The translations under genes were made by a program, and so were the position numbers. The notes beneath the pieces were generated by a model, which searched no databases, was not told where the DNA came from, and saw nothing but the letters and a program-made list of their open reading frames with translations. Source: an uncultured Mucilaginibacter sp. (lineage in GTDB: Bacteria; Bacteroidota; Bacteroidia; Sphingobacteriales; Sphingobacteriaceae). Taken from it: 64,000 nt of DNA. Location of the stretch: positions 174,870 to 238,869 of the forward strand of contig CAJYJH010000041.1 in assembly GCA_913775265.1 (NCBI GenBank). Direction: 5' to 3'. Shown here piece after piece: positions 44,000 to 51,864 of this stretch (position 1 is the stretch's first letter; each line of letters starts with the position of its first letter).

Positions 44000-44362
44000 C
44001 TATGCAGCTAACTGGCGCTGTATTTTGTTGAGTAAAATGCTAATGTCGAAGGGTTTAGCCAAGAAATCATCCGGGGCGCATTCCTGCTTTAAAACATCCG
44101 AAACGTTGTGGCTGGCTGAGATCATTATTACCGGAATGCTCTGAGTCTGATCGTTTAGTTTCACATTCTTGCACAGGTCGCGTCCGTCGAGGCCGTTCAG
44201 CATGATGTCCATTAAAATCAAATCGGGGTGCTCTTTGTTTATTTTATCGAATAGCTGATGACCGTCTGATAGAGTTTCAACCTGGTAACCTGAATCTTCT
44301 AAAACTAATTGTAACACCTCTAATATATCCTGATCGTCATCTACCGCTAATATCCTGCTCAT
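44000..44362 (-). CDS. single-domain response regulator
   Basis: 120 residues, only a receiver domain: acidic pocket VDDDQD (8-12), phospho-acceptor Asp52 in LILMDIMLNGLDG, the Thr/Ser switch in VIMISAS and the conserved Lys in FLAKPFD. There is no output domain, so it should act by protein contact like CheY or within a hybrid relay. No kinase is adjacent. Confidence 0.93.
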   Translation of the reverse strand: MSRILAVDDDQDILEVLQLVLEDSGYQVETLSDGHQLFDKINKEHPDLILMDIMLNGLDGRDLCKNVKLNDQTQSIPVIMISASHNVSDVLKQECAPDDFLAKPFDISILLNKIQRQLAA

Positions 44363-44861
44363 GGTATGTTCTGTAACGTGTATGTATTTTTATTGCAAAG
44401 AGCGTATTAAAAAAGTATTAAAACCGCCTTTGAATACCTCACCGTTTACAATTTGTGCGCCAACGCGTTTTTAAGGGTATTATTTACAGAAACGAAAGGT
44501 TGCAATAATTAGAATGCAAGCTTAAACGTATAACTGTAAGGCAAAATGATTAGCGAAGTGTAAATGAAATGTGTGTTTGACACCTAAAAACCTAGGTTAG
44601 TACAATTTATAAACAATTTGATAACGCAAAAGTATAGTTATTAACAGTGTTTTGTTTTGGCAACAATTGTAGTGTACTAAAATGTTAAAACGGCTATTAT
44701 TTAATACACTCTTATGTTCAGTAGTTAAATCTGCAGAAACCTTTACCGCTAAAACGAAAAATGTAATTAGATAACTGGTAAGGTTGTTTTTTAGATCAGA
44801 TGATATTACAAGTCATTAAATCAATCGAATTAATTTGTATATCAATAATAACCAAAGTAAG
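44363..44861. other. AT-rich intergenic region
   Basis: About 500 bp upstream of the response regulator and downstream of the TsaC-like gene. No open frame of note, tRNA-like fold or strong repeat was seen. It presumably holds the response-regulator promoter. Confidence 0.5.
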
Positions 44862-45428
44862 CTATTTTCTGATGAACTCAAATTTGCCATCAGGCTCGAG
44901 GCGCATAATAGTCGATGGTTTTTTGATGCTCAAATCATGCTGATCTAAATTAACCACATAATCTACACCGGAGATAATCTCGTCACTAATCTGGCTAAAG
45001 TTTTGCGGAGAGGGCTGCCCGCTGATGTTGGCTGATGTAGAGACTAAAGGCTTGCGTAATCGCTGTATCAATTGCTGACAGAATGGATGTGAACTTACCC
45101 TAACGCCAACGCTGCCATCAGATGCAATAAGGGCAGGAGATACGTTTTTTGCGCCGGGCATTACCAGCGTTAACGGATTTTCGGTAAACTCGATCAAATC
45201 ATACGCAATAGCAGGTACTTCCTGTATGTAACTTTCAAGCTTGTTTTCGGTATCCAGTAAAATGATCATGCTCTTTTCCTGAGCACGCTGCTTTAGGGCA
45301 TAAATCTTTTGGATAGCTTCGGTATTAGTGGCGTCGCAGCCTAATCCCCATATAGTATCAGTCGGGTATAAGATGATGCCGCCCTGGTTAATTACATCCA
45401 GTGCGTTTTTTACTTCGTCTTTAAGCAT
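44862..45428 (-). CDS. TsaC/Sua5-family threonylcarbamoyl-AMP synthase
   Basis: 188 residues with only the YrdC domain: INQGGIILYPTDTIWGLGCDATN, the ALKQRAQEKSMIILL block, and VGVRVSSHPFCQQLI followed by PLVSTSANISGQPSP. It makes threonylcarbamoyl-adenylate for the t6A modification of tRNA. It lacks the Sua5 C-terminal domain, like TsaC. It overlaps the GT4 gene by 8 bp. Confidence 0.92.
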   Translation of the reverse strand: MLKDEVKNALDVINQGGIILYPTDTIWGLGCDATNTEAIQKIYALKQRAQEKSMIILLDTENKLESYIQEVPAIAYDLIEFTENPLTLVMPGAKNVSPALIASDGSVGVRVSSHPFCQQLIQRLRKPLVSTSANISGQPSPQNFSQISDEIISGVDYVVNLDQHDLSIKKPSTIMRLEPDGKFEFIRK

Positions 45429-46548
45429 GAGATAACGTTTGTTGATACACCTGCATGAGTTGTGCGGCTAATTTTTCGTTGCTAAAGTTATAACAATATT
45501 CAAATCCCTTCAGCATCATTTCTTGCCGCAATGCCGGGGTATTCCATACTTTATTGATCTTCTTGGCCAAGTCTAATTCGTCATCCGGATCAACATACAT
45601 GCTGTGCGGGCCACCCGCTTCCTCCAGGCACGAACCTGTAGATGCTATAACCGGAACTCCAGAATACAGCGCCTCTAATATCGGAATACCAAAACCTTCG
45701 TAACGCGACGGGTAAACAAAAACCGTAGCCATCTGGTAAAAAGCAGGTAATTCCTGAAAGGTTACCTCGTGTAAAAATGTAACCCGGTCGGTAAGCTGAT
45801 GCTCAATGATATACTTTTTTACTTCTTCAAAATAAGATTTGGGTTTGCCCACCACAAACAAATGCTCGTTGCCGCGGGTGTGTGGCAATGCTTTAATAAG
45901 CAACAGCAGGTTTTTTCGCTCCTCAATAGTGCCCACACTTAAAATGAATCGCTTGGGTAGATTATATTTTTTTCTGACCAAGGTTTTTTGTGCTTCACTT
46001 TGATGAAGTTTAAATGCCGGATCGCAATCCTGGTAAATCACTTCAATTTTAGAGGCATCTACCTGTAGCAATTCAATCAAGTCCTGCTTAGTTTTCTCAC
46101 TTACCGCAACGATCCGGTCTGCAGCTTTACAGGCGTATTTTATTTTTGCTGTGTAAATCAAGCGGTCAATCCATTTATAATACTCTGGAAAACGCAAAAA
46201 AATCAGGTCGTGAACAGTAAGGACGCTTTTTATACCGCTCTTTTGAATGCCTAAAGGTAGTTCGTGACTTAAACCGTGGTAGATATCAACACCATCTTTT
46301 TTCAAATCTGGAACAACGCCTTTCATACGCCACCAGGCAGCAGGATAAATACCGGAAGATTTTACAATACGCGTATTACGCAGTTGCTGTAAGTAGGCGA
46401 GATGCTGATTGTTTTTGGTGGATGGGGTATAAAGCGAATACTGATGCTTGGGATATTGAGTAGCTAATGCGCTGATAAGCCAACGGCTGTAATTGCCTAA
46501 GCCGGTATTGTTTAAAAAAGCGCGTTTGGCATCAAATCCAATGTGCAT
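45421..46548 (-). CDS. family 4 glycosyltransferase
   Basis: 375 residues of GT-B fold. The N-half has IGFDAKRAFLNNTGLGNYSR and a nucleotide-sugar fold with VLTVHDLIFLRFPEYY. The C-half has ILSVGTIEERKNLLLLIKAL and the donor site VYPSRYEGFGIPILEALYSGVPVIAS with the EX7E pattern. It transfers a sugar from a nucleotide donor, probably in surface glycan synthesis. It lies 13 bp downstream of the four-helix-bundle element and overlaps the TsaC-like gene. Confidence 0.92.
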   Translation of the reverse strand: MHIGFDAKRAFLNNTGLGNYSRWLISALATQYPKHQYSLYTPSTKNNQHLAYLQQLRNTRIVKSSGIYPAAWWRMKGVVPDLKKDGVDIYHGLSHELPLGIQKSGIKSVLTVHDLIFLRFPEYYKWIDRLIYTAKIKYACKAADRIVAVSEKTKQDLIELLQVDASKIEVIYQDCDPAFKLHQSEAQKTLVRKKYNLPKRFILSVGTIEERKNLLLLIKALPHTRGNEHLFVVGKPKSYFEEVKKYIIEHQLTDRVTFLHEVTFQELPAFYQMATVFVYPSRYEGFGIPILEALYSGVPVIASTGSCLEEAGGPHSMYVDPDDELDLAKKINKVWNTPALRQEMMLKGFEYCYNFSNEKLAAQLMQVYQQTLSHA

Positions 46549-46557
46549 CTTAGTGAG

Positions 46558-46583
46558 TAAGTTATTGGGTTATTGAGTTATTA
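46558..46583. repeat. left inverted octamer array of the four-helix element
   Basis: 26 bases built of degenerate octamers. It matches the reverse complement of 46957-46982 with two mismatches (24/26). It overlaps the last codons of the four-helix-bundle gene, so the protein tail is repeat-encoded. Confidence 0.8.
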
Positions 46584-46954
46584 AGATGCTGGTTGGATTT
46601 TACTTTTTTTAGATAAGCTATATAACCATTGAGCAATTTAAGGCATTGTTCAATATCAACTCTCAACATTGACATTTGCTTATCACTTATGTAACGACAA
46701 TCGTTAGCGCATATTAAGTGATCAAGGGTTTCAAATAGCGAACCTCTGGCGATGCGGCAAAACTGAATGTTTTCCTGATGATTAAAACGGCCAAAGCCTT
46801 CGGCTACATTTGCAGTAACCGAACGCGATGACCGTAATATCTGATCTGTAAGGCTGTACTTTTCTTCCTTTGGAAAGCCGGATGTTATTTCACGTATGTC
46901 ATTTCTTAAACAACGTGAGACTTTCCAGATCTCCAAATCTTCGAACGTATACAT
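46562..46954 (-). CDS. four-helix-bundle protein (TIGR02436, IVS/Avd-like)
   Basis: 130 residues starting MYTFEDLEIWKVSRCLRNDI, the signature opening of the TIGR02436 family. SSRSVTANVAEGFGRF in the second helix and the acidic IEQCLKLLNGYIAYLKK in the last helix complete the bundle. Relatives occur in 23S rRNA intervening sequences and are related to Avd of diversity-generating retroelements. The C-terminal eight residues (LNNSITQ and stop) are encoded inside the left octamer array. It sits between dapD and the GT4 gene. Confidence 0.85.
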   Translation of the reverse strand: MYTFEDLEIWKVSRCLRNDIREITSGFPKEEKYSLTDQILRSSRSVTANVAEGFGRFNHQENIQFCRIARGSLFETLDHLICANDCRYISDKQMSMLRVDIEQCLKLLNGYIAYLKKVKSNQHLNNSITQ

Positions 46955-46956
46955 CC

Positions 46957-46982
46957 TAATAACTCAATGACCTAATAACTTA
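46957..46982. repeat. right inverted octamer array of the four-helix element
   Basis: 26 bases, octamer pattern TAATAACT-CAATGACC-TAATAACT plus TA. It lies immediately upstream of the four-helix-bundle start codon on the minus strand, where it replaces any Shine-Dalgarno sequence. Confidence 0.8.
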
Positions 46983-46995
46983 TTAACCAAGCACC

Positions 46996-47814
46996 TTAAA
47001 CAGCTACGTTGTTATCACGTAGTGCGTCGTTTAAAGATGTTTTTTTATCGGTTGATTCTTTACGTTTGCCAATAATCAACGCACATGGTACCTGGTAATC
47101 ACCGGCAGGGAATTTTTTAGCATAAGAGCCCGGAATTACTACCGAACGTGCAGGTACACGGCCTTTGTATTCAATCGGGGTTTCGCCGGTAACATCAATG
47201 ATTTTGGTAGATGCAGTTAACACCACATTTGCACCTAATACGGCTTCGCGTTCTACATGTACACCTTCTACCACAATAGCGCGTGAACCTAAAAAGCAAT
47301 TATCTTCGATAATTACCGGTGCAGCCTGTACCGGCTCTAATACACCGCCAATGCCTACACCACCGCTTAAGTGGCAATGTTTACCCACTTGCGCACATGA
47401 GCCTACGGTAGCCCAGGTATCAACCATCGTACCTTCGTCTACAAAGGCGCCAATGTTTACGTACGATGGCATCATAATAACGCCTTTGGCCAAGTGAGCG
47501 CCATAGCGGGCAATGCCATGAGGGACTACGCGCACGCCGGTTTTGCGGTAATCTGTTTTCAGCTTCATTTTATCATGAAACACAAACGGACCTACCTTTA
47601 TTTCTTCCATCTGCATGATGGGGAAGTACAGGATTACAGCTTTTTTAATCCAGTCGTTTACGTGCCAGCGCCCCGCAATTATCTCGGCTACACGCATTTC
47701 ACCTTTATCTAAACGCTCAATAACCGTTTCAACGGCATTTACGTAATCGCTTCCGTTAAGTAGACCCCGGTCTTCCCAGGCATCCTCTATCATTTGTTTT
47801 AAAGTAGCAGCCAT
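46996..47814 (-). CDS. dapD: tetrahydrodipicolinate N-succinyltransferase
   Basis: 272 residues from MAATLKQMIEDAWEDR at 47814; the frame extends to 47892 but relatives start here. It has the N-terminal helical domain (LLNGSDYVNAVETVIERLD) and the left-handed beta-helix of hexapeptide repeats (MMPSYVNIGAFVDEGTMVDTW and SGGVGIGGVLEPVQAAP), then the C-terminal PCALIIGKR. It succinylates tetrahydrodipicolinate in lysine/DAP synthesis. Confidence 0.95.
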   Translation of the reverse strand: MAATLKQMIEDAWEDRGLLNGSDYVNAVETVIERLDKGEMRVAEIIAGRWHVNDWIKKAVILYFPIMQMEEIKVGPFVFHDKMKLKTDYRKTGVRVVPHGIARYGAHLAKGVIMMPSYVNIGAFVDEGTMVDTWATVGSCAQVGKHCHLSGGVGIGGVLEPVQAAPVIIEDNCFLGSRAIVVEGVHVEREAVLGANVVLTASTKIIDVTGETPIEYKGRVPARSVVIPGSYAKKFPAGDYQVPCALIIGKRKESTDKKTSLNDALRDNNVAV

Positions 47815-47995
47815 GCTTAAAATTTTCCCAAATATGAGAATTTTCAAGAAAATGCTACGGTTAGATGTAAACTTAAGTGTATTCGGCAACAAGCGTGCGG
47901 TTTATCTGGAACTAATATGATATATGATGCGTTATATAATAAGAAAGCGGAACTGACTTGCAAATCTTGCCCTCAGTTTTTGCTTCCTTATTTGT

Positions 47996-48003
47996 TAAAT
48001 TTG
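47996..48003 (+). promoter_or_regulatory. candidate -7 element close to the hsp15-like start
   Basis: TAAATTTG matches TAnnTTTG and ends 7 bp before the ATG at 48011, so a transcript from it would have almost no leader. Confidence 0.35.
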
Positions 48004-48010
48004 TTCAATT

Positions 48011-48424
48011 ATGCCTGAAAAAGAAAAACTACGTATTGATAAATACCTGTGGGCCATCCGCATGTTTAAAACCCGTACCATGGCCTCTGAAGCATGCAAG
48101 GCAGGGCGGGTTAAACTGAACGGCCAGAATATCAAGCCATCGCATGAGGTAAAAGTTAACGAGACCTACAATATCTCTAAAGGACTGGAACGTAAAATAA
48201 TTACTGTTACCGGCTTGCTCGAAAACAGGGTAGATGCTAAAACTGCTGTGAGCTTTTATAGCGATTTAACACCCGTTGAGCAGTCGACCGCCTTTAAAAG
48301 TATGTTTCATGCGCCGGTTTTACGTCGCGACCGGGGCGCCGGCCGACCAACCAAGCGCGACCGCCGCGAGATAGATGACCTGCAAGAAGGCTATTTTGAA
48401 AAGAAACAGGAAGACGGAGAATGA
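48011..48424 (+). CDS. S4-domain RNA-binding protein (Hsp15-like)
   Basis: 137 residues. The S4 domain (LRIDKYLWAIRMFKTRTMASEACKAG, about 6-65) is followed by a basic tail (RDRGAGRPTKRDRREID). Hsp15 binds stalled 50S subunits carrying nascent chains and recycles them. The stop overlaps the SelW-like start (ATGA), so translation is coupled. Confidence 0.9.
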   Translation: MPEKEKLRIDKYLWAIRMFKTRTMASEACKAGRVKLNGQNIKPSHEVKVNETYNISKGLERKIITVTGLLENRVDAKTAVSFYSDLTPVEQSTAFKSMFHAPVLRRDRGAGRPTKRDRREIDDLQEGYFEKKQEDGE

Positions 48425-48699
48425 AACCGACCGTAAGTATTGAGTATTGCCCTAAATGCGGCTGGATGCTGCGTGCTGCTTATATGGCTCAGGAACTGCT
48501 GACTACTTTTAGTGATGATGTGCATGGTGTTTTGCTGCAACCCAGTGGAGTAAGCGGTAACTACATTGTCAGCATTGACGGTCATGTAGTTTTTGACCGG
48601 AAAAGTGAATGCCGTTTTCCGGAAATTAAAGAACTCAAACAATTAGTGCGCGATGTGGTAAATCCGGAAAAGAGTTTAGGCCATTCGGATAGAAAATAG
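48421..48699 (+). CDS. SelT/SelW/SelH (Rdx) family protein
   Basis: 92 residues with the thioredoxin-like Rdx fold: VSIEYCPKCGWMLRAAYMAQELLTTF carries the redox CPKC motif (Cys in place of selenocysteine), and GVSGNYIVSIDGHVVFDRK the following strand pair. It is probably a small thiol-redox protein of unknown partner. It overlaps the Hsp15-like gene by 4 bp. Confidence 0.85.
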   Translation: MKPTVSIEYCPKCGWMLRAAYMAQELLTTFSDDVHGVLLQPSGVSGNYIVSIDGHVVFDRKSECRFPEIKELKQLVRDVVNPEKSLGHSDRK

Positions 48700-48733
48700 G
48701 AAAGTAGCTAGGCAATGGCAAAAGATTAGAAGC

Positions 48734-48770
48734 AAAGAGCCGCATAATATCTTTCATTATGCGGCTCTTT
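48734..48770 (+). terminator. terminator after the SelW-like gene
   Basis: A 15-bp perfect stem (arms 48734-48748 and 48756-48770) with a 7-base loop. It ends in TTT and runs on into a T-rich stretch (TATTTG) on the plus strand, and faces the converging E1 gene. Confidence 0.85.
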
Positions 48771-48813
48771 TATTTGTTCAGCTTCATGTAATAAATAGCG
48801 CTCTATCCCTTAA

Positions 48814-51240
48814 TTAAATAGCTGGGAACTTTTGTGGATTACTATCAGACATAATTTCGTAAACAGCTTCAATAATATCATCAACTGATGGTTTGGTAAA
48901 GTAATCGCCATCCGAACCATATGGCGGGCGATGATCTTTAGCGCAGAGAGTTTTAGGCGCTGCATCAAGGTAGCGGTAACCTCCTTGTTTTTCGAGCACA
49001 TTCTGCAAAATGTAAGCAGATGCACCACCCGGAACATCCTCATCCACCACCAAAAGTTTATTGGTTTTCTGCAATGAGGTAAGGCAGGCGTTATCCAAAT
49101 CGAAAGGATACAAGGTTTGCGGATCTATTACTTCGATGTTTATGCCCATAGTTTTCAACTCAGCCGCTGCTTCCTGAACAATACGCAGAGTAGAGCCATA
49201 AGAAATTACGGTAACATCTGTGCCGGGTATCACTATCTCGGCAATACCTAAAGGCACGGTAAACTCACCAACGTTGGCAGGTAGCTTTTCCTTTAACCGG
49301 TAACCATTCAGGCTTTCAATCACCATGGCCGGTTCATCGCCCTGCAACAGTGTGTTGTACATGCCGGCTGCCTGCGTCATGTCGCGAGGCACGCAGATGT
49401 GAATACCACGAAGGGTATTTAACAAAGCACCCATAGGTGAGCCCGAATGCCAGATTCCTTCTAAACGATGTCCGCGCGTACGAATTATCAAAGGTGCTTT
49501 TTGTCCGCCGCGGGTACGGTAGCTTAAGCTGGCCAAGTCATCGCTTAAAACGGTGATGGCCCAAATCCAGTAATCAAGGTATTGTATTTCGGCAATAGGT
49601 TTTAAACCACGCATGGCTAAGCCCATTCCCTGGCCAATAATAGTTGATTCGCGAATGCCTGTATCGGTAATACGCAGATCGCCGTATTTAGCCTGCAAGC
49701 CTGCAAAGCCCTGGTTTACGTCGCCAATGGCGCCTACGTCCTCGCCAAATGCTACAATACGTTCATCTCGTTTAAAGGCAGCATCAAAACAGGCGTTTAG
49801 TACCTCACGACCGTCAATCAATTTAGCATCTTCGTCATAGGTGGCGGCAACTACAGGCACCCGTAATGGCGAAAGGGGAGTGTCCGAGAACAATTTAGAA
49901 TTAAAACGTTCGCGGTTAAGTTCCATTTCACCGTTAAGCCATTCAGTCAATACCTGGCGCTCAGGCAATGCTTCTTTTGCAGTAACACGTAATGCTTTGC
50001 GTATGGCATTCACAATATCTCTACGACCGGGGTCAACACAGGCGCGCAAATCTGATGCAATATCTCTTAATACATCAACTGAGGAATGCTGAGCCAATTG
50101 GTCTATCAGTGAGGCAGCTTCTTCGAGTTCGGCTTTTATCTCGGCCAGTAATTCGTTCCAGGCCTCACGTTGTGCACCGCGCACATGCTTTTTAGCGTTT
50201 TCTTCGAGCTCAGCGAGTTCCTGTTCGGTAATGATGGCCGAACTGATCATCCAGTTGCGCATCTGCAGCAGGCAGTCATGCTCAGCCTCCCAGGCTAACC
50301 TGTCAGCCGTTTTATAACGCTCATGAGAGCCCGAAGTAGAGTGTCCCTGAGGCTGAGTAATTTCGGTAACGTGAATTAATACCGGTACATGTTGTGTACG
50401 GCAAAGCTCGATAGCCATGGCGTAGGTTTCGCACAAGGCGGCATAATCCCAGCCACGAACTTTAAATATTTCGTAACCGTTGGTGCCATCCTGACGCTGA
50501 AACCCTTTGAGTGCTTCTGAGATATCCTCTTTAGTGGTTTGCAAGCTGGCTGGTACCGAAATGGCATAGGCATCGTCCCAAATAGAGATAGCCATAGGAA
50601 CCTGCAAAACTCCGGCAGCATTAAAGGTTTCTAAAAATATTCCCTCGGACGTTGATCCGTTACCAATGGTGCCAAAGGCTACCTCATTCCCGTTGACTGA
50701 GAACTGCTTCATGCCTTCCAGTTCTTTGTTCTGGCGGTATAACTTAGAGGCATATGCTAAACCCAACAAACGCGGCATGTGGCCGCCGGTGGTTGATATA
50801 TCCGCCGAGCAATTCATGGTTTCGGCCTGGTTTATCCAGGTGCCGTCGGGGTTAGCAAACCGGGTAGCATAATGGCAATTCATTTGCCGACCTGCGGATG
50901 CAGGGTCTTTCTCAATATCGGGGTGGGCATAAAGCTGAGCAAAAAACTCTTTTAAAGTGCTCATACCCGTAGCAAACATAAACGTTTGGTCGCGGTAGTA
51001 GCCAGCTCGCCAATCTCCTTTTTTAAAAGACTTAGCCATAGCCAATTGGGCCACTTCTTTGCCGTCGCCAAAAATACCAAACTTGGCTTTACCGGTAAGT
51101 ACTTCGCGGCGGCCCAGTATACTGGCTTGCCGGCTTTCGTAGCCCACACGGTAATCATTAATAACGATGTTTTTAAAATCGTTAAAGCTGAGTTCGTTTT
51201 CGGTAAAGTTGCCGGTAGCCGGTTGGATGCTTTCTGGCAT
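48814..51240 (-). CDS. fused alpha/beta 2-oxoacid dehydrogenase E1
   Basis: 808 residues: the E1 alpha part (about 1-420) is followed by the E1 beta part (about 470-808) in one chain. In alpha the thiamine-diphosphate motif reads GNGSTSEGIFLETFNAAG then WDDAYAISVP, where many E1 enzymes have G(D/E)G and NN; metal coordination may therefore differ. Beta holds FGEDVGAIGDVNQGFAGLQ and VIDPQTLYPFD. It probably decarboxylates branched-chain 2-oxoacids with E2/E3 encoded elsewhere. Lipoate partner genes are not adjacent. Confidence 0.88.
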   Translation of the reverse strand: MPESIQPATGNFTENELSFNDFKNIVINDYRVGYESRQASILGRREVLTGKAKFGIFGDGKEVAQLAMAKSFKKGDWRAGYYRDQTFMFATGMSTLKEFFAQLYAHPDIEKDPASAGRQMNCHYATRFANPDGTWINQAETMNCSADISTTGGHMPRLLGLAYASKLYRQNKELEGMKQFSVNGNEVAFGTIGNGSTSEGIFLETFNAAGVLQVPMAISIWDDAYAISVPASLQTTKEDISEALKGFQRQDGTNGYEIFKVRGWDYAALCETYAMAIELCRTQHVPVLIHVTEITQPQGHSTSGSHERYKTADRLAWEAEHDCLLQMRNWMISSAIITEQELAELEENAKKHVRGAQREAWNELLAEIKAELEEAASLIDQLAQHSSVDVLRDIASDLRACVDPGRRDIVNAIRKALRVTAKEALPERQVLTEWLNGEMELNRERFNSKLFSDTPLSPLRVPVVAATYDEDAKLIDGREVLNACFDAAFKRDERIVAFGEDVGAIGDVNQGFAGLQAKYGDLRITDTGIRESTIIGQGMGLAMRGLKPIAEIQYLDYWIWAITVLSDDLASLSYRTRGGQKAPLIIRTRGHRLEGIWHSGSPMGALLNTLRGIHICVPRDMTQAAGMYNTLLQGDEPAMVIESLNGYRLKEKLPANVGEFTVPLGIAEIVIPGTDVTVISYGSTLRIVQEAAAELKTMGINIEVIDPQTLYPFDLDNACLTSLQKTNKLLVVDEDVPGGASAYILQNVLEKQGGYRYLDAAPKTLCAKDHRPPYGSDGDYFTKPSVDDIIEAVYEIMSDSNPQKFPAI

Positions 51241-51360
51241 ATATTATTCGTTTTGGCGGTAAAAATAAAAAATTCTGTATTGAAAATACCACTTCCGGCA
51301 TTTATCTAAGATAACGTAAAGTAAGCATGGTTTTTGATATAACATATTAAACTATTCAAT

Positions 51361-51368
51361 TATATTTG
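51361..51368 (+). promoter_or_regulatory. candidate -7 element for the DUF1573 gene
   Basis: TATATTTG (TAnnTTTG) lies 20 bp before the ATG at 51389. A TTTG occurs at 51333-51336, but the 24-bp spacing is longer than usual. Confidence 0.45.
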
Positions 51369-51388
51369 CGTATAAGCTATAAAAGAAC

Positions 51389-51787
51389 ATGAAAAAACTG
51401 ATTATACTTTTTGCCGTAATTCTGGGTTTCTCAATTACCGCATCTGCTCAGGACAATCAAAAACCTGAGTTTAAATTTAATGAAGAAAAACATGATTTTG
51501 GTAAGGTTCCTAAAGGTAAACCAGTGACGACCATATTTGAATATACCAACGTAGGCGTTGAGCCACTGATACTTACTGAAGTTCGCCCAACCTGCGGCTG
51601 TACCATTGCCGACTATACCAAAACTCCGGTTAAAAAAGGTGATAAAGGTACTATCTCTATCACTTATAATGCTGCCGTAGCTGCACCGTTCAGCAAAACC
51701 ATTGTAGTTACATCAAACGCTAAAACGCCGGTAAAAAATCTGATTATTTCGGGCGAAGTAGTAGAAACAGCAGCTGCGAGCCGCTAA
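51389..51787 (+). CDS. DUF1573 secreted protein
   Basis: 132 residues: signal peptide (to about ITASAQ), then one DUF1573 (Ig-like/ASH) domain with FEYTNVGVEPLILTEVRPTCGC and GDKGTISITYNAA. Family members are abundant exported proteins in Bacteroidota of unknown role. A terminator follows. Confidence 0.9.
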   Translation: MKKLIILFAVILGFSITASAQDNQKPEFKFNEEKHDFGKVPKGKPVTTIFEYTNVGVEPLILTEVRPTCGCTIADYTKTPVKKGDKGTISITYNAAVAAPFSKTIVVTSNAKTPVKNLIISGEVVETAAASR

Positions 51788-51810
51788 TACTTTGTAACAT
51801 TTATATTGAA

Positions 51811-51834
51811 GAAAGGCGCAATTTTGCGCCTTTC
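51811..51834 (+). terminator. terminator after the DUF1573 gene
   Basis: A 10-bp GC-rich perfect stem (51811-51820 and 51825-51834) with a 4-base loop, followed by TTTGTTTG on the plus strand. Confidence 0.85.
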
Positions 51835-51852
51835 TTTGTTTGTGGCTTTTTG

Positions 51853-51860
51853 TAATTTTG
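51853..51860 (+). promoter_or_regulatory. candidate -7 element at the aminotransferase start
   Basis: TAATTTTG matches TAnnTTTG and ends 4 bp before the ATG at 51865, so the transcript would be nearly leaderless. Confidence 0.35.
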
Positions 51861-51864
51861 TAAC

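Larger units (their letters stand above)
46557..46982 (-). mobile_element. IVS-like element: four-helix-bundle gene with inverted octamer ends
   Basis: Inverted repeats of 26 bases flank one gene: 46558-46583 and 46957-46982 are identical after reverse-complementing at 24 of 26 positions. Each arm is made of the degenerate octamer YAATRACY repeated three times. The outer octamers also extend a little beyond the arms. Paired arms would form a long stem in the transcript. Known 23S rRNA intervening sequences also carry a four-helix-bundle gene between inverted repeats, so this looks like a free-standing relative. Mobility is inferred, not seen. Confidence 0.55.

Noticed and set aside
47165..47712. 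Plus-strand frames of 110 and 72 codons
   Set aside because: They are antisense shadows of dapD, which has clear hexapeptide repeats.
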